NCBI RefSeq assembly: GCF_015751785.1
Contig: NZ_JADOTY010000001.1
Span: 1,488,001 to 1,552,000, forward strand
Direction of reading: 5' to 3'
DNA length: 64,000 nucleotides
DNA from: Micromonospora vinacea
GTDB taxonomy: Bacteria > Actinomycetota > Actinomycetes > Mycobacteriales > Micromonosporaceae
Shown here: in pieces, positions 9,387 through 17,296 of the stretch
Layout: each line of letters starts with the position of its first letter
How positions within the stretch are numbered: the first letter of the stretch is position 1
Position numbers and translations under genes: made by a program
Notes under the pieces: generated by a model
Databases searched by the model: none
What the model saw: only the letters and a program-made list of their open reading frames with translations
What the model was told of the DNA's origin: nothing

Positions 9387-9421
9387 AAGGCCCCCTCCCG
9401 CGTTCGGCGGGAGAGGGCCTT
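9387..9421. terminator. Bidirectional terminator between msiK and rlmB
   Basis: AAGGCCCCCTCCCGC pairs with GCGGGAGAGGGCCTT with one mismatch or bulge, around a TTCG-type loop. The AA/TT ends suit termination of both convergent transcripts. Confidence 0.75.
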
Positions 9422-9433
9422 CGTCGACGTGCG

Positions 9434-10567
9434 CTACAGCTCGACGGAGCGCCGCCGGGCGACCTCGGCCAGGGCGACCGCTGCGGCCACGCTGGCGTTG
9501 AGCGACTCGACCTCGGAGATCATCGGGATGCTGACGGTCAGGTCGCAGGTCTCCCCGACCAGGCGGGAAAGGCCGCGCCCCTCGGAACCGACCACCACCA
9601 CCAGCGGACCGACAGCGGCCTCCAGGTTGTAGAGGTCGGTGTCGCCGTCGGCATCCAGGCCGACGACCATGAAGCCGGCGTCGCGGCACGCCTTCAGCGA
9701 CCGGGTCAGGTTGGTCACCTGCGCCACGGGCACCCGCGCAGCCGCGCCGGCGCTGGTCCGCCAGGCGGTCGCGGTGATCCCGGCTGCACGACGCTCGGGT
9801 ACGAAGACACCCTGCGCACCGAACGCGGCAGCCGACCGGATCACGGCGCCCAGGTTGCGCGGGTCAGTGACACCGTCCAGCGCGACCAGCAGCGGAGCCT
9901 GCTGCTCCAGGGCAGCGGCGACCATGTCCTCGAACGGCTGGTACGCGAAGGGCGGCACCTGCAAGCCGACACCCTGGTGCAGCACTCCGCCGGTCATCCG
10001 GTCCAACTCGGCGCGGCTGATCTCCAGGTTGGCGATGCCCCGGTCGGCGGCGGTCCGGATGATCTCGTTGATCCGGTCGTCCATGTCGATGCCCTGGGCG
10101 GTGTAGAGCGCCGTCGCCGGCACGTTGGCGCGCAGCGCCTCCAGCACCGGGTTACGCCCGACCAGCAGCTCCGGGGTGTCCTTGGACGGGTTGGACTTGC
10201 GCCCCGGCGTGACCCGGGGGCCAGACCGCCCGGTGGGCTTGCCGCCCCGTCCGCCGGTGGCAGCACCCCGACCGACCGGTACGCCCCGACCGCCGCCCCG
10301 GCCCCAGGTGGTGTCCTTGCTACCGGGCTGACCGATCTTGGGGGCGCGCCCCTCCTCGGCCGCCGCGCGGCGCTCCTTGTCCTGCTTCCAGGCGGTGCGC
10401 TGGGGCAGCTTCTCGGTGCCCGAGTAGCCCTTGTGCCACGGCCGCTCGTCCGCGGGCAGGGTGCGACCCCGCCCGGCCAACGAGTCCTTGTTCTTGCCGC
10501 CGGTGCCCTTGGGGGCGCCTGCCTTCGACGTCAGTCGCCGGCCACGGCGCTGCGAGTTGCCGGCCAT
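9434..10567 (-). CDS. rlmB: 23S rRNA (guanosine-2'-O-)-methyltransferase RlmB (TrmH family)
   Basis: 377 aa. The C-terminal 245 residues are a SpoU/TrmH knot methyltransferase: an L30e-like substrate-binding domain starting at ELLVGRNPVLEALR, then motif 1 DPRNLGAVIRSAAAFGAQGV, motif 2 VVVGSEGRGLSR and motif 3 SIPMISEVESLNASVAAAV. It uses S-adenosylmethionine to 2'-O-methylate 23S rRNA, G2251 in E. coli numbering. The N-terminal 125 residues are a basic Gly/Arg/Lys-rich extension common in actinobacterial homologues, probably RNA-binding. Its ATG shares one base with the cysS stop (TGATG), so it is translationally coupled to cysS. Confidence 0.93.
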   Translation of the reverse strand: MAGNSQRRGRRLTSKAGAPKGTGGKNKDSLAGRGRTLPADERPWHKGYSGTEKLPQRTAWKQDKERRAAAEEGRAPKIGQPGSKDTTWGRGGGRGVPVGRGAATGGRGGKPTGRSGPRVTPGRKSNPSKDTPELLVGRNPVLEALRANVPATALYTAQGIDMDDRINEIIRTAADRGIANLEISRAELDRMTGGVLHQGVGLQVPPFAYQPFEDMVAAALEQQAPLLVALDGVTDPRNLGAVIRSAAAFGAQGVFVPERRAAGITATAWRTSAGAAARVPVAQVTNLTRSLKACRDAGFMVVGLDADGDTDLYNLEAAVGPLVVVVGSEGRGLSRLVGETCDLTVSIPMISEVESLNASVAAAVALAEVARRRSVEL

Positions 10568-11982
10568 CAGTCCTGCTCTCCAATAGTCCAACGGGGGCCC
10601 TGGGGGGTGTCCTCGACCACCACGCCGGCCAGCTTGAGCTGGTCACGCACCGCATCCGCGGCGGCCCAGTCCTTGCGGCCCCGCGCCTGCGCACGCTGCT
10701 CCAGGGCCAGCGCGATCAGGGAGTCCACCACGGCACGAAGATCGTCCGATCGGCCGCCGCCGGTCCAGGCCGGGTCGAGGGGGTCGATCCCGAGAATATC
10801 CAGCATTGCCCGCACCACGGCCAGCGTGGTGCGGACGGTCACATCGTCGCCGACGCTCAGCGCGGTGTTGCCGTCCCGAATGTGCTGTTGCAGCACGGCC
10901 AGCGCGGCGGACGTGTTGAGGTCGTCGTCCATCGCCGCGACGAAGCCGGCGGGCAGCTCACCGAGCTGCCCACCACCGACCCGCTCGGCGGCCCGCTGCA
11001 CGAAACCCTCGATCCGCCGGTACGCGGTGGCCGCGTCGCGCAGCGAATCCTCGGAGTAGTCGATCACCGAGCGGTAGTGCGCGGCGGCGTAGTAGTAGCG
11101 CAGCTCCACCGGCCGCACCCCGAGCGAGTCCACGTACGCCAGGTCCAGCGCGTTGCCTGCGGACTTGCCCATCTTGGCCCCGCCGATGCTCAGCAGGCCG
11201 TGGTGCACCCAGTAGCGGGCGAACGGCAACCCGGCCGCCTTGGACTGGGCGATCTCGTTCTCGTGGTGCGGGAACGTCAGATCCAGGCCACCGCCGTGGA
11301 TGTCGAACTCCGGACCGAGATAACGCCAGCACATCGCCGAGCACTCGATGTGCCAGCCCGGACGGCCCAGCCCCCAGGGCGAGGGCCAGTAGGCGTCCGC
11401 CGGCTCGTCCGGTTTGGCGCCCTTCCACAGCGCGAAGTCGCGCGGGTCCCGCTTGCCCCGATCCGGGGCGTCCCCGGCCGACTGCATGGCATCCGGAGAC
11501 TGACCCGACAGCGACCCGTACGCCGGCCAGGACGCCACGTCGAAGTAGACGTCGCCGGAGCCGTCAGTCGCCGGGTACGCGTGCCCGTCGGCGATCAACT
11601 TCGTGATCAGCTCGTGCATCTCCGGGATGTGCCCGGTGGCGCGTGGCTCATAGGTGGGCGGCAGCACGTTCAACGACCGGTACGACTCGGCCAGCAGCAA
11701 CTCGTTGGCGTACGCGATCGACCAGAACGGCCGACCCTGCTCACCCGCCTTCACCAGAAGCTTGTCGTCGATGTCGGTCAGGTTGCGGATGAAGGTGACC
11801 TCGTAGCCGGCGGCCAGCAGCCAACGGCGCAGCACGTCGTAGTTGACGCCGGAGCGAAGATGACCGATGTGCGGCGGGGCCTGGAGGGTGAGACCACACA
11901 GGTAGACCCCCACCTTGCCGGCTTCCCGCGGGACGAAGTCCCGCACCGATCGGGTGGCGGTGTCATACAGGCGTAGCGTCAC
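10567..11982 (-). CDS. cysS: Cysteinyl-tRNA synthetase
   Basis: 471 aa class I synthetase that charges tRNA-Cys. Zinc-ligand Cys29 lies in YLCGLT and HIGH is intact (38-41). A second zinc-site segment IECSAMCW and the [14 protein letters not shown] segment are present, as is the KMSKS-loop variant KMGKSAGN. The C-terminal DALR and anticodon-binding parts are complete. A GTG at 11982 fits the conserved N-terminus [10 protein letters not shown]; a much longer frame extends upstream but overlaps the divergent IclR gene and looks non-coding. It pairs with rlmB downstream, the conserved actinobacterial cysS-rlmB operon. Confidence 0.95.
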   Translation of the reverse strand: MTLRLYDTATRSVRDFVPREAGKVGVYLCGLTLQAPPHIGHLRSGVNYDVLRRWLLAAGYEVTFIRNLTDIDDKLLVKAGEQGRPFWSIAYANELLLAESYRSLNVLPPTYEPRATGHIPEMHELITKLIADGHAYPATDGSGDVYFDVASWPAYGSLSGQSPDAMQSAGDAPDRGKRDPRDFALWKGAKPDEPADAYWPSPWGLGRPGWHIECSAMCWRYLGPEFDIHGGGLDLTFPHHENEIAQSKAAGLPFARYWVHHGLLSIGGAKMGKSAGNALDLAYVDSLGVRPVELRYYYAAAHYRSVIDYSEDSLRDAATAYRRIEGFVQRAAERVGGGQLGELPAGFVAAMDDDLNTSAALAVLQQHIRDGNTALSVGDDVTVRTTLAVVRAMLDILGIDPLDPAWTGGGRSDDLRAVVDSLIALALEQRAQARGRKDWAAADAVRDQLKLAGVVVEDTPQGPRWTIGEQD

Positions 11983-12045
11983 CGTACAAGGGTAGCTGTC
12001 CGTGCCTGTCCGGGTCCGCCGGTGCCGGGTCGTACGCTGCCAGGC

Positions 12046-12939
12046 GTGGATGCGACCGCACGCTCCGGTGGCTCCGGTGACCCGCCAGCCAACCCCACCG
12101 CCCCCACGGACCCGGCCTCCGGGCGGGCCGCCGGGCCGATCGATGCGGCCTTCGGCTCGGCCGACGCAGGTGGAGGGCGAGCCGACGCGACCTTCGGGCG
12201 GGCCTCCGGCTCGGCCGGCGCGGCCTTCGGGCGGGCCTCTGGCTCGGCCGACGCGGCCTCCGGGCCGGCCGAGATTGGCGCGGGACGGGCCGACGCGGTT
12301 GCCGGGCGGGGCGGGGAGACGTCGCAGACGCTGGACCGGGGGTTGCGGCTGCTGCACCTGGTCGCCGACGCCCCTGGCGGTCTGACCGTCACCGAGGCCG
12401 CGAATCGACTCGGCGTCGGCCGGGCCGCCGTCTACCGACTGGTCAGTGCGCTGACCGGCCACGGCATGCTGCGCCGCGACGGAGACGGTCGGCTGCGCCT
12501 CGGAGCCGGATTGCTGCACCTGGCCCGACGTGCCCAGCCGCTGCTCGCCGAGGGCGCGCTGCCCGCGCTACGCCGCCTCGCCGAACAGGCCGGCGCGACC
12601 GCGCATCTGACCGTCGTCGAAGGTGGAGAGGGCGTCGCCCTGGCCGTCGTCGAGCCGAGCTGGACGTCGTTCCACGTCGCGTACCGGGCCGGGGCACGGC
12701 ATCCACTGGACCGGGGAGCGGCGGGCCGGGCGATCCTGGCCGGCCGAGCCGGGGTGGCAGAGCCGGTGAGCAGCAGCGGAGAGTTGCAGGCCGGGGCGTA
12801 CGGGGTGGCCGCACCGGTGCTCGGCGTACCCGGCCTGGAGGCCAGCGTCGGCGTGGTCGCGCTCGCCCCACTGGACGTCGACACCATCGGCCCGCAGGTG
12901 CTGGCCGCCGCCCGGGCCATCGCCACCGCCCTCAGCTGA
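12046..12939 (+). CDS. IclR family transcriptional regulator with repetitive N-terminal extension
   Basis: 297 aa from GTG 12046; GTG 12022 is an alternative 8 codons earlier. A winged HTH lies after about residue 90: TVTEAANRLGVGRAAVYRLVSALTGHGMLRRDG. A shortened IclR effector-binding domain follows, ending in AAARAIATAL. The first 80 or so residues are Gly/Ala/Ser/Arg low-complexity, including three 11-aa repeats. This is unusual for IclR proteins, which normally begin near the HTH. If GTG codons further in were the true start the extension would vanish, but none with a ribosome site was found. It is divergent from cysS; targets are unknown. Confidence 0.8.
   Translation: MDATARSGGSGDPPANPTAPTDPASGRAAGPIDAAFGSADAGGGRADATFGRASGSAGAAFGRASGSADAASGPAEIGAGRADAVAGRGGETSQTLDRGLRLLHLVADAPGGLTVTEAANRLGVGRAAVYRLVSALTGHGMLRRDGDGRLRLGAGLLHLARRAQPLLAEGALPALRRLAEQAGATAHLTVVEGGEGVALAVVEPSWTSFHVAYRAGARHPLDRGAAGRAILAGRAGVAEPVSSSGELQAGAYGVAAPVLGVPGLEASVGVVALAPLDVDTIGPQVLAAARAIATALS
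12181..12279 (+). repeat. Three 33-bp tandem repeats inside the IclR gene
   Basis: Copies start at 12181, 12214 and 12247, each beginning GCCGRCGCGRCC. They encode ADATFGRASGS, AGAAFGRASGS and a diverged third unit. The repeat keeps the frame, so copy number could change without breaking the protein. Confidence 0.7.
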
Positions 12940-13005
12940 CCCCGAGCGCCGACCCACCTCACCCCCGGGCCCCCTCGCCGCCGCCCACCGCCCGCTCCCG
13001 TGGCT

Positions 13006-13082
13006 TGATCAACTCGGGTTCACGGAAGTCGCGGTGTCCCAGAGCCGGTGACCGCCCGACTTCCAGGAACGCGAGTGGATCA
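13006..13082. repeat. Palindromic intergenic repeat, family 1 copy A
   Basis: Arm TGATCAACTCGGGTTC... (13006-13030) pairs with ...CGCGAGTGGATCA (13058-13082); 21 of 25 positions are complementary around a 27-bp loop. It is related in sequence to the palindrome at 14518-14592 on the other side of the next gene. Confidence 0.7.
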
Positions 13083-13163
13083 CGGCACATCGGCGGCCCG
13101 AATGCCTGATTGGTCGGCCACTTCCGGCCGGTGCCATAGCACGATCGGCAGGCGGATTCGTGG

Positions 13164-13206
13164 TTGTCCACAGGTCCGGCGGCACGCGCGGGCCGGGTTG
13201 TCCACA
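13164..13206 (+). promoter_or_regulatory. Two direct TTGTCCACA DnaA-box-like sites
   Basis: Perfect TTGTCCACA nonamers lie at 13164-13172 and 13198-13206, in the same orientation and 34 bp apart, just upstream of the AbiEi/DUF559-like gene. This is the DnaA-box form preferred in high-GC actinobacteria. A role in binding DnaA is inference. Confidence 0.5.
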
Positions 13207-13247
13207 GGGGTTTCGGTGGCCGGTCGGCGGTCGGCACGCTGCTCGAC

Positions 13248-14513
13248 ATGCCCCCACGTCCGCATCGCCCCGATGCCCTGGCCTGGCAGGTCTTCCGCGG
13301 CTCCGACGCTGTCCGGGACGGCCTGCTCACCGAACATCAGCTGCGCAACTCCGCCTGGGTGCGGTTGCGCCACGACATCTACGCCGATTCGCGGCTGGAC
13401 CGGGACCACGCCCTCGCCTGTCGCGCCGCCCTCCTCCGGCTCCCACCCGGAGTGGTGGTCGGCGGCCCGTCGGCCGCCTACCTGCACGGCGTCCAACATG
13501 CCGCGAGCTTCACCGACGATGTGCACGTCCTCGTGCCCCGACCGCTGCGGATCGGCCCACAGCGCGGCCTCCGCGTGCACGTCAACGCCATCACCCCGCT
13601 GATGGCGAGCGAGACCGCTGAGCTGGCCGCGCCAACCACACGACGACCGGCAGGCACGAGACGACCATCAGACGCAGGCCGGCCACCAGACGCAGGCCGC
13701 CAATCAGCCATGAGTCGACCGCCAAACGCAGGCCGACTCCCAGGTGCAGGCCGACCGCCGGACGCAGAACGACCGCCGAGCGCAGAACGTCCACGTGATG
13801 CAGCGCGACCTACGGGAGTAGGCCGCCCACCTGCCGGCGGATTGTCGCCACGCCCAGCACGGCACCTGTCCCGCCCGGCCACCGTGTCCGTTGGAGCAGG
13901 GGGCATTGTGGTGGCCGGTAGGGGCGATGGGTGGGCGGCGGCGAGCACGCCCAGGACCATGGGGCGGGACTTCCCAATCCCCCGATCCGACCCCGGGCGG
14001 GCCGCCTGGGAGACGGCGGTCTGGCTCGACCCGGTCCGGGCGGTCGCCATAGTCGACTCGCTGCTCGGGCAGGGGCTGGCCGAACGCGACACCCTGACCG
14101 CCATGGCTGCCCGCAATGCTGACCGGCCCGGTGGGCGACGAGCACGTTGGGTGTTCGACCTGGCCGACGGCGGAGCCGAGTCTCCGCCGGAGTCACAGCT
14201 GCGCGTGCGGTTGGTGCTGGGTGGGCTGCCGCGCCCAGCGGTTCAACATCCGGTACGCCTGCCCACCGGCGTTGTTCTGCACCCCGATCTGGCCTGGCCG
14301 CAGTACCGGGTAGCGGTCGAATACGACGGGAAGTGGCACTCCGACCCGGAGCAACTGCACCGCGATCGCCGTCGGCTGAATCAGCTGGTCGCCGCGGGTT
14401 GGCTGGTCCTGCACGTGACCAGCCGACGGCTGCACGGCGAGTTTCCGGCGGTGCTTCGAGAGGTACGCGACGCGCTGGCCAGCCGTGGCTGGCGACAGGG
14501 ATCGCCCAGATGA
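13248..14513 (+). CDS. AbiEi-like winged-helix plus DUF559 (Vsr-like nuclease) protein with internal repeat
   Basis: 421 aa from ATG 13248. The N-terminal part (about 10-125) resembles the AbiEi/transcriptional-regulator-like region found with DUF559 proteins (LTEHQLRNSAWVRLRHDIYA). A low-complexity block of nine hexapeptides follows (about 142-195), then a linker. The C-terminal DUF559 domain (about 300-421) has PESQLRVRLVL, HPDLAWPQYRVAVEYDGKWH and a final segment ending in LREVRDAL. The E-x(n)-D-x(n)-ExxK-like arrangement (PES, HPDLAW, VEYDGKWH) matches Vsr/PD-(D/E)XK nucleases. No AbiEii nucleotidyltransferase is adjacent, so an abortive-infection toxin-antitoxin function is not supported. 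Palindromic repeats flank both ends. Confidence 0.78.
   Translation: MPPRPHRPDALAWQVFRGSDAVRDGLLTEHQLRNSAWVRLRHDIYADSRLDRDHALACRAALLRLPPGVVVGGPSAAYLHGVQHAASFTDDVHVLVPRPLRIGPQRGLRVHVNAITPLMASETAELAAPTTRRPAGTRRPSDAGRPPDAGRQSAMSRPPNAGRLPGAGRPPDAERPPSAERPRDAARPTGVGRPPAGGLSPRPARHLSRPATVSVGAGGIVVAGRGDGWAAASTPRTMGRDFPIPRSDPGRAAWETAVWLDPVRAVAIVDSLLGQGLAERDTLTAMAARNADRPGGRRARWVFDLADGGAESPPESQLRVRLVLGGLPRPAVQHPVRLPTGVVLHPDLAWPQYRVAVEYDGKWHSDPEQLHRDRRRLNQLVAAGWLVLHVTSRRLHGEFPAVLREVRDALASRGWRQGSPR
13671..13832 (+). repeat. 18-bp coding minisatellite (nine hexapeptide units)
   Basis: Nine in-register 18-bp units encode DAGRPP, DAGRQS, AMSRPP, NAGRLP, GAGRPP, DAERPP, SAERPR, DAARPT and GVGRPP. The GCAGGCC core recurs at exact multiples of 18 bp (13674, 13692, 13728, 13746), with diverged forms at 13764, 13782 and 13800. 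It splits the two domains of the AbiEi/DUF559 protein. Confidence 0.8.
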
Positions 14514-14517
14514 CCAG

Positions 14518-14592
14518 GATCAACTCGGGTTCCTGGAAACCGCGCCATCCTTCAGGCGCCAACACCGCGCCTTCAAGGAAACCGAGTCGATC
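14518..14592. repeat. Palindromic intergenic repeat, family 1 copy B
   Basis: GATCAACTCGGGTTCCTGG... (14518-14544) is the imperfect inverse of ...GGAAACCGAGTCGATC (14566-14592); about 22 of 27 positions pair. It begins 5 bp after the DUF559 stop and shares its core with the copy at 13006. Confidence 0.7.
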
Positions 14593-14664
14593 ATGGCCGC
14601 GCGTCGGGCGACGGCGCTGGGCGTCGGGCGTCGGGCGACGGCCGGTGACAACAGGCCCAGACGA

Positions 14665-14703
14665 CCCGGGGCCCGGTCGACGACGTGTCGACCGGGCCCC
14701 GGG
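14665..14703. terminator. Strong hairpin downstream of the subtilase gene
   Basis: A perfect 17-bp stem, CCCGGGGCCCGGTCGAC (14665-14681) with 14687-14703, and loop GACGT. It sits between the convergent DUF559 and S8 protease genes. There is no strong T-tract, as is usual in actinomycetes. Confidence 0.75.
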
Positions 14704-14706
14704 GGA

Positions 14707-14729
14707 CGGTGGCGGTTGGGCCGCCACCG
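14707..14729. terminator. Second hairpin after the subtilase gene
   Basis: CGGTGGCGG (14707-14715) pairs perfectly with CCGCCACCG (14721-14729), 14 bp past the protease stop. It forms a tandem terminator with the hairpin at 14665. Confidence 0.6.
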
Positions 14730-14743
14730 CAGTGCGAAGTGCG

Positions 14744-16435
14744 TTACGGGCGGGCGTTCGGCTTGAGCGGGGTCTTCACCGCCGCGTAGGCGTCGACGAT
14801 CCCGTAGCCGTAGAAGCCGTTGAAGTTGACCCCACCGGCGCAGTACGCGTCGTAGGTCTCGTCCCGGCCCTCGTTGCGGTACTGCTGAAGGCGCGGCTCC
14901 GGGCAGGCGTGCTCGGCGGCCGTGCGGTAGAGGTGCTGCTCGACCTGGTCCGGCGACATGCCGAAGCCAGTCCGACCCTGCGCCTTGCCGTACCGGCTGA
15001 CGATCAGCGCGGCGACACCGGCGGCGTGCGGGGACGCCATCGAGGTGCCCTGGAGGTACGTGTAGTAGCCGCACTCACCGTTGGCCTTGCACTGCTTGAA
15101 GACCGAGTTCTCGAAACCGGCGACGATGTTGCCGTCGGCGTCGACCGACTCCTCCTCCTGAAGCACGTGCTTCGGGTACGAGGAGAGGATCATGTTGGCG
15201 TCGGTACGGAAGGTGTCGGTGCCGAAGCCGTCCCGGAACCAACCACCCGGCGCGGCGACCGAGATCTGCTCGGTGCCGTAGTTGGAGAAGTCCGACTTCT
15301 TGCCGGACGGGCCGACCGACGAAACACCGATCACGTGCGGGCCCTCGGTGGGCAGGTCCCAGCAGCTCTCGTTGTCGATCGGTCGCGGGTACGGGGCGGC
15401 GCCGTAGTCGGGGCTGGTGACGTCGGTACGCGGCGCGCCCAGGTCCTCGTTGTTGTTGCCGAGCGCACCGACGAGGGTGACGCCCTTGTTGTGCGCGAAG
15501 ATCAGCGCCCGCTTCATCGCCTTGATGATGGCCCGCTGCTCGGCCTGGTCCTCGGGCGAGTCGGCCGGGTTGGCGGTGCAGTTGTAGAGCCACGGGTCGA
15601 CGTAGAACGACATGTTGACCACGTCGATGCCGGACCGGCCAGCGTAGACCAGCGCGTTGACCACCGGGTCGAGGAAGAAGTAGCCGGAGTCCTGGCCGCC
15701 CTTGAGCTCGACCAGCGAGACGTTCGGGGCGACGCCGGAGAGGCCGAAGCCGTTGGCCGCGGCGCCGATGGTGCCGGCCACGTGGGTGCCGTGCCCGCCG
15801 TCGTCGGTGCCGACCGGGTCGAGGCAGCTCGACACCTCGCAGGGGCCGTCCACGTCGGTCAGGTCGGGCGCGAAGTTGCGCGACAGCGACCAGTTGAAGT
15901 TCGGCGCGATGTCCGGGTTGCTGGCGTCGACGCCGGTGTCCAGTACGCCGACGGTCACCCGACGGTCACCCGGCTCGATCTTGCGGGCCTTGTCGGCCTG
16001 GATCATCTCCAGACCCCACAGCTTGTCATCGAGCGGATCGAGCTTGGCGCCCTTCTTGGCAGCACCGGCAGCACCGGCACGGGCACCGGCCGTCAGGTGC
16101 TCCTGCTCGACCCGGTCCAGCTTCGGCTTGCGGCCGATGGCCTTCTGCTCGGCGGCGCCGATAAGCGTCGGCGCGGCGGTCGCCCTGGTCGCGAAGTCGG
16201 CCCGGTCGCTGCTGACCTGGAACATCCCGACCTCGTCGGACCGGGACACCACAGTGCCGCCAGCTGCCCGGATCGCGGCGATGGCCGTGTCGGCGGCGAC
16301 GCCATCCTCGGCGACGACGGTGAAGGTGCGGGAGTCGCTCGGCGCGGCGTTGGCCGGTACACCCAACCCCGTAGCCGTAAGTGCCAGCACTGCCGCGGTC
16401 GCGACCGTGCGGGCGGTGAAGCGCTTGCTCACCAC
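14744..16435 (-). CDS. Secreted subtilisin-like (S8) serine protease
   Basis: 563 aa. A Sec signal peptide (about 1-31, ending PANAA) and a propeptide region up to about 145 precede the catalytic domain. The triad is clear: Asp in TVGVLDTGVD, His in GGHGTHVAGTIG and Ser in LQGTSMASPHAAGVAAL. Several cysteine pairs (CEVSSC, CKANGEC, C...C near the end) suggest disulfides in an extracellular enzyme. There are no C-terminal anchor or beta-propeller repeats. GTG 16435 or the next GTG 16432 follows GAGAGGA. A HAD hydrolase gene lies 53 bp upstream on the same strand, but a functional link is unclear. Likely role: extracellular protein degradation. Confidence 0.94.
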   Translation of the reverse strand: MVSKRFTARTVATAAVLALTATGLGVPANAAPSDSRTFTVVAEDGVAADTAIAAIRAAGGTVVSRSDEVGMFQVSSDRADFATRATAAPTLIGAAEQKAIGRKPKLDRVEQEHLTAGARAGAAGAAKKGAKLDPLDDKLWGLEMIQADKARKIEPGDRRVTVGVLDTGVDASNPDIAPNFNWSLSRNFAPDLTDVDGPCEVSSCLDPVGTDDGGHGTHVAGTIGAAANGFGLSGVAPNVSLVELKGGQDSGYFFLDPVVNALVYAGRSGIDVVNMSFYVDPWLYNCTANPADSPEDQAEQRAIIKAMKRALIFAHNKGVTLVGALGNNNEDLGAPRTDVTSPDYGAAPYPRPIDNESCWDLPTEGPHVIGVSSVGPSGKKSDFSNYGTEQISVAAPGGWFRDGFGTDTFRTDANMILSSYPKHVLQEEESVDADGNIVAGFENSVFKQCKANGECGYYTYLQGTSMASPHAAGVAALIVSRYGKAQGRTGFGMSPDQVEQHLYRTAAEHACPEPRLQQYRNEGRDETYDAYCAGGVNFNGFYGYGIVDAYAAVKTPLKPNARP

Positions 16436-16488
16436 ATCGGATCCTCTCGTTGAGGGACGTGGCAGCCATCACACAACATCGTTTCGGA

Positions 16489-17190
16489 TTACGCCAGTTG
16501 AGCGCCCGTTATGGCCGTGAATCTCGCCAGTGCGGCCGGCAGATCGGCCATGCTGGAGACCTCGGCGTCGGGCGTGCAGCCGGGTGGGCGGGGCAGGCCG
16601 AGCCGGTTCAGCCACACCGACCGCAGGCCGGCCCGCCGAGGCGCCACCACGTCGTGCTCCCACGAGTCGCCGACGTACACGATCTGCCCGGCTGGCACCC
16701 CGGCCGCCGCGACGATAGCGGCGTAGAACTCCGGGGCCGGCTTCTTGGGCAGGCCGTTCTCGTGCGCGTACAACTCGAAGGCGAACTCGCCATCGAGCCC
16801 ACACCGTTCGGCGCGGCTGTTGCCGTTGGTGGCGAAGCCCAGCGTGTACTGGCGGCGCAGCGTGGCCAGCGCTGGCGGTACGTCGGGAAACGGTCGGGTG
16901 AGAGCGAAGCGCTGGGCGAAGAAGAGGTCGGCGATCTCGTCCAGGTGGTAGACCAGCGCGGCGCGGGCCAGCGACCGTGCCAGTGCGGCGCGCCGGATCT
17001 CCGTCACCGGGGCGGCGCTCAGTTCGCCGAAGACCGCGCGCCAGTCCGACTCCAGGTCGGCGAGCGTCACCCCGGCCGCCGCCGATGTGCGTCGCCGCAT
17101 CTCGTCGAGGACGGCCATCAGCCCGCCCGTGACCGCCGGACGCAGGTCCAGCAGCGTCTCGTCAGCATCGAACACCACAGTGGTCAGCAC
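16489..17190 (-). CDS. HAD superfamily hydrolase
   Basis: 233 aa from GTG 17190, preceded by GAGAG at a good distance; GTG 17223 and 17199 are less likely alternatives. Haloacid dehalogenase motifs: motif I VVFDADETLLD (nucleophile Asp and acid Asp), motif II FATNGNSR, the lysine of motif III in LPKKPAPEFY, and motif IV YVGDSWEHDV. The C1-type helical cap between I and II fits a small-molecule phosphatase of the phosphoglycolate phosphatase/YjjG type. Substrate unknown. It lies between the EamA exporter and the subtilase on the same strand. Confidence 0.88.
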   Translation of the reverse strand: MLTTVVFDADETLLDLRPAVTGGLMAVLDEMRRRTSAAAGVTLADLESDWRAVFGELSAAPVTEIRRAALARSLARAALVYHLDEIADLFFAQRFALTRPFPDVPPALATLRRQYTLGFATNGNSRAERCGLDGEFAFELYAHENGLPKKPAPEFYAAIVAAAGVPAGQIVYVGDSWEHDVVAPRRAGLRSVWLNRLGLPRPPGCTPDAEVSSMADLPAALARFTAITGAQLA

Positions 17191-17215
17191 GACGCCCACT
17201 CTCTCACCGCCCGGA

Positions 17216-17296
17216 GAACTCACCGACCGTCGAACTCACCGCCCGCCGACAAGCGCCGACCATCAGGAGTACGACCGCCGAACCTCACCGCCCGTC
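17216..17296. repeat. Short 16-bp repeats at the end of the EamA gene
   Basis: GAACTCACCGACCGTC (17216-17231) and GAACTCACCGCCCGCC (17232-17247) abut directly. A third, slightly longer copy (17280-17296) contains the EamA stop codon. The downstream copies thus look like duplications of the gene's last codons. Confidence 0.55.

Larger units (their letters stand above)
12940..13247 (+). other. Intergenic region upstream of the AbiEi/DUF559-like gene
   Basis: About 308 bp between the IclR stop and the next ATG. It contains a palindromic repeat (13006-13082) and two DnaA-box-like sites (13164-13206), listed separately. I see no gene here. Confidence 0.6.

Noticed and set aside
13671..13832. CRISPR array
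   Set aside because: The 18-bp units are contiguous and keep a reading frame, without spacers; they are coding repeats.
13248..14513. AbiE abortive-infection toxin-antitoxin pair
   Set aside because: Only the AbiEi-like winged-helix region is present, fused to DUF559; there is no AbiEii nucleotidyltransferase beside it.
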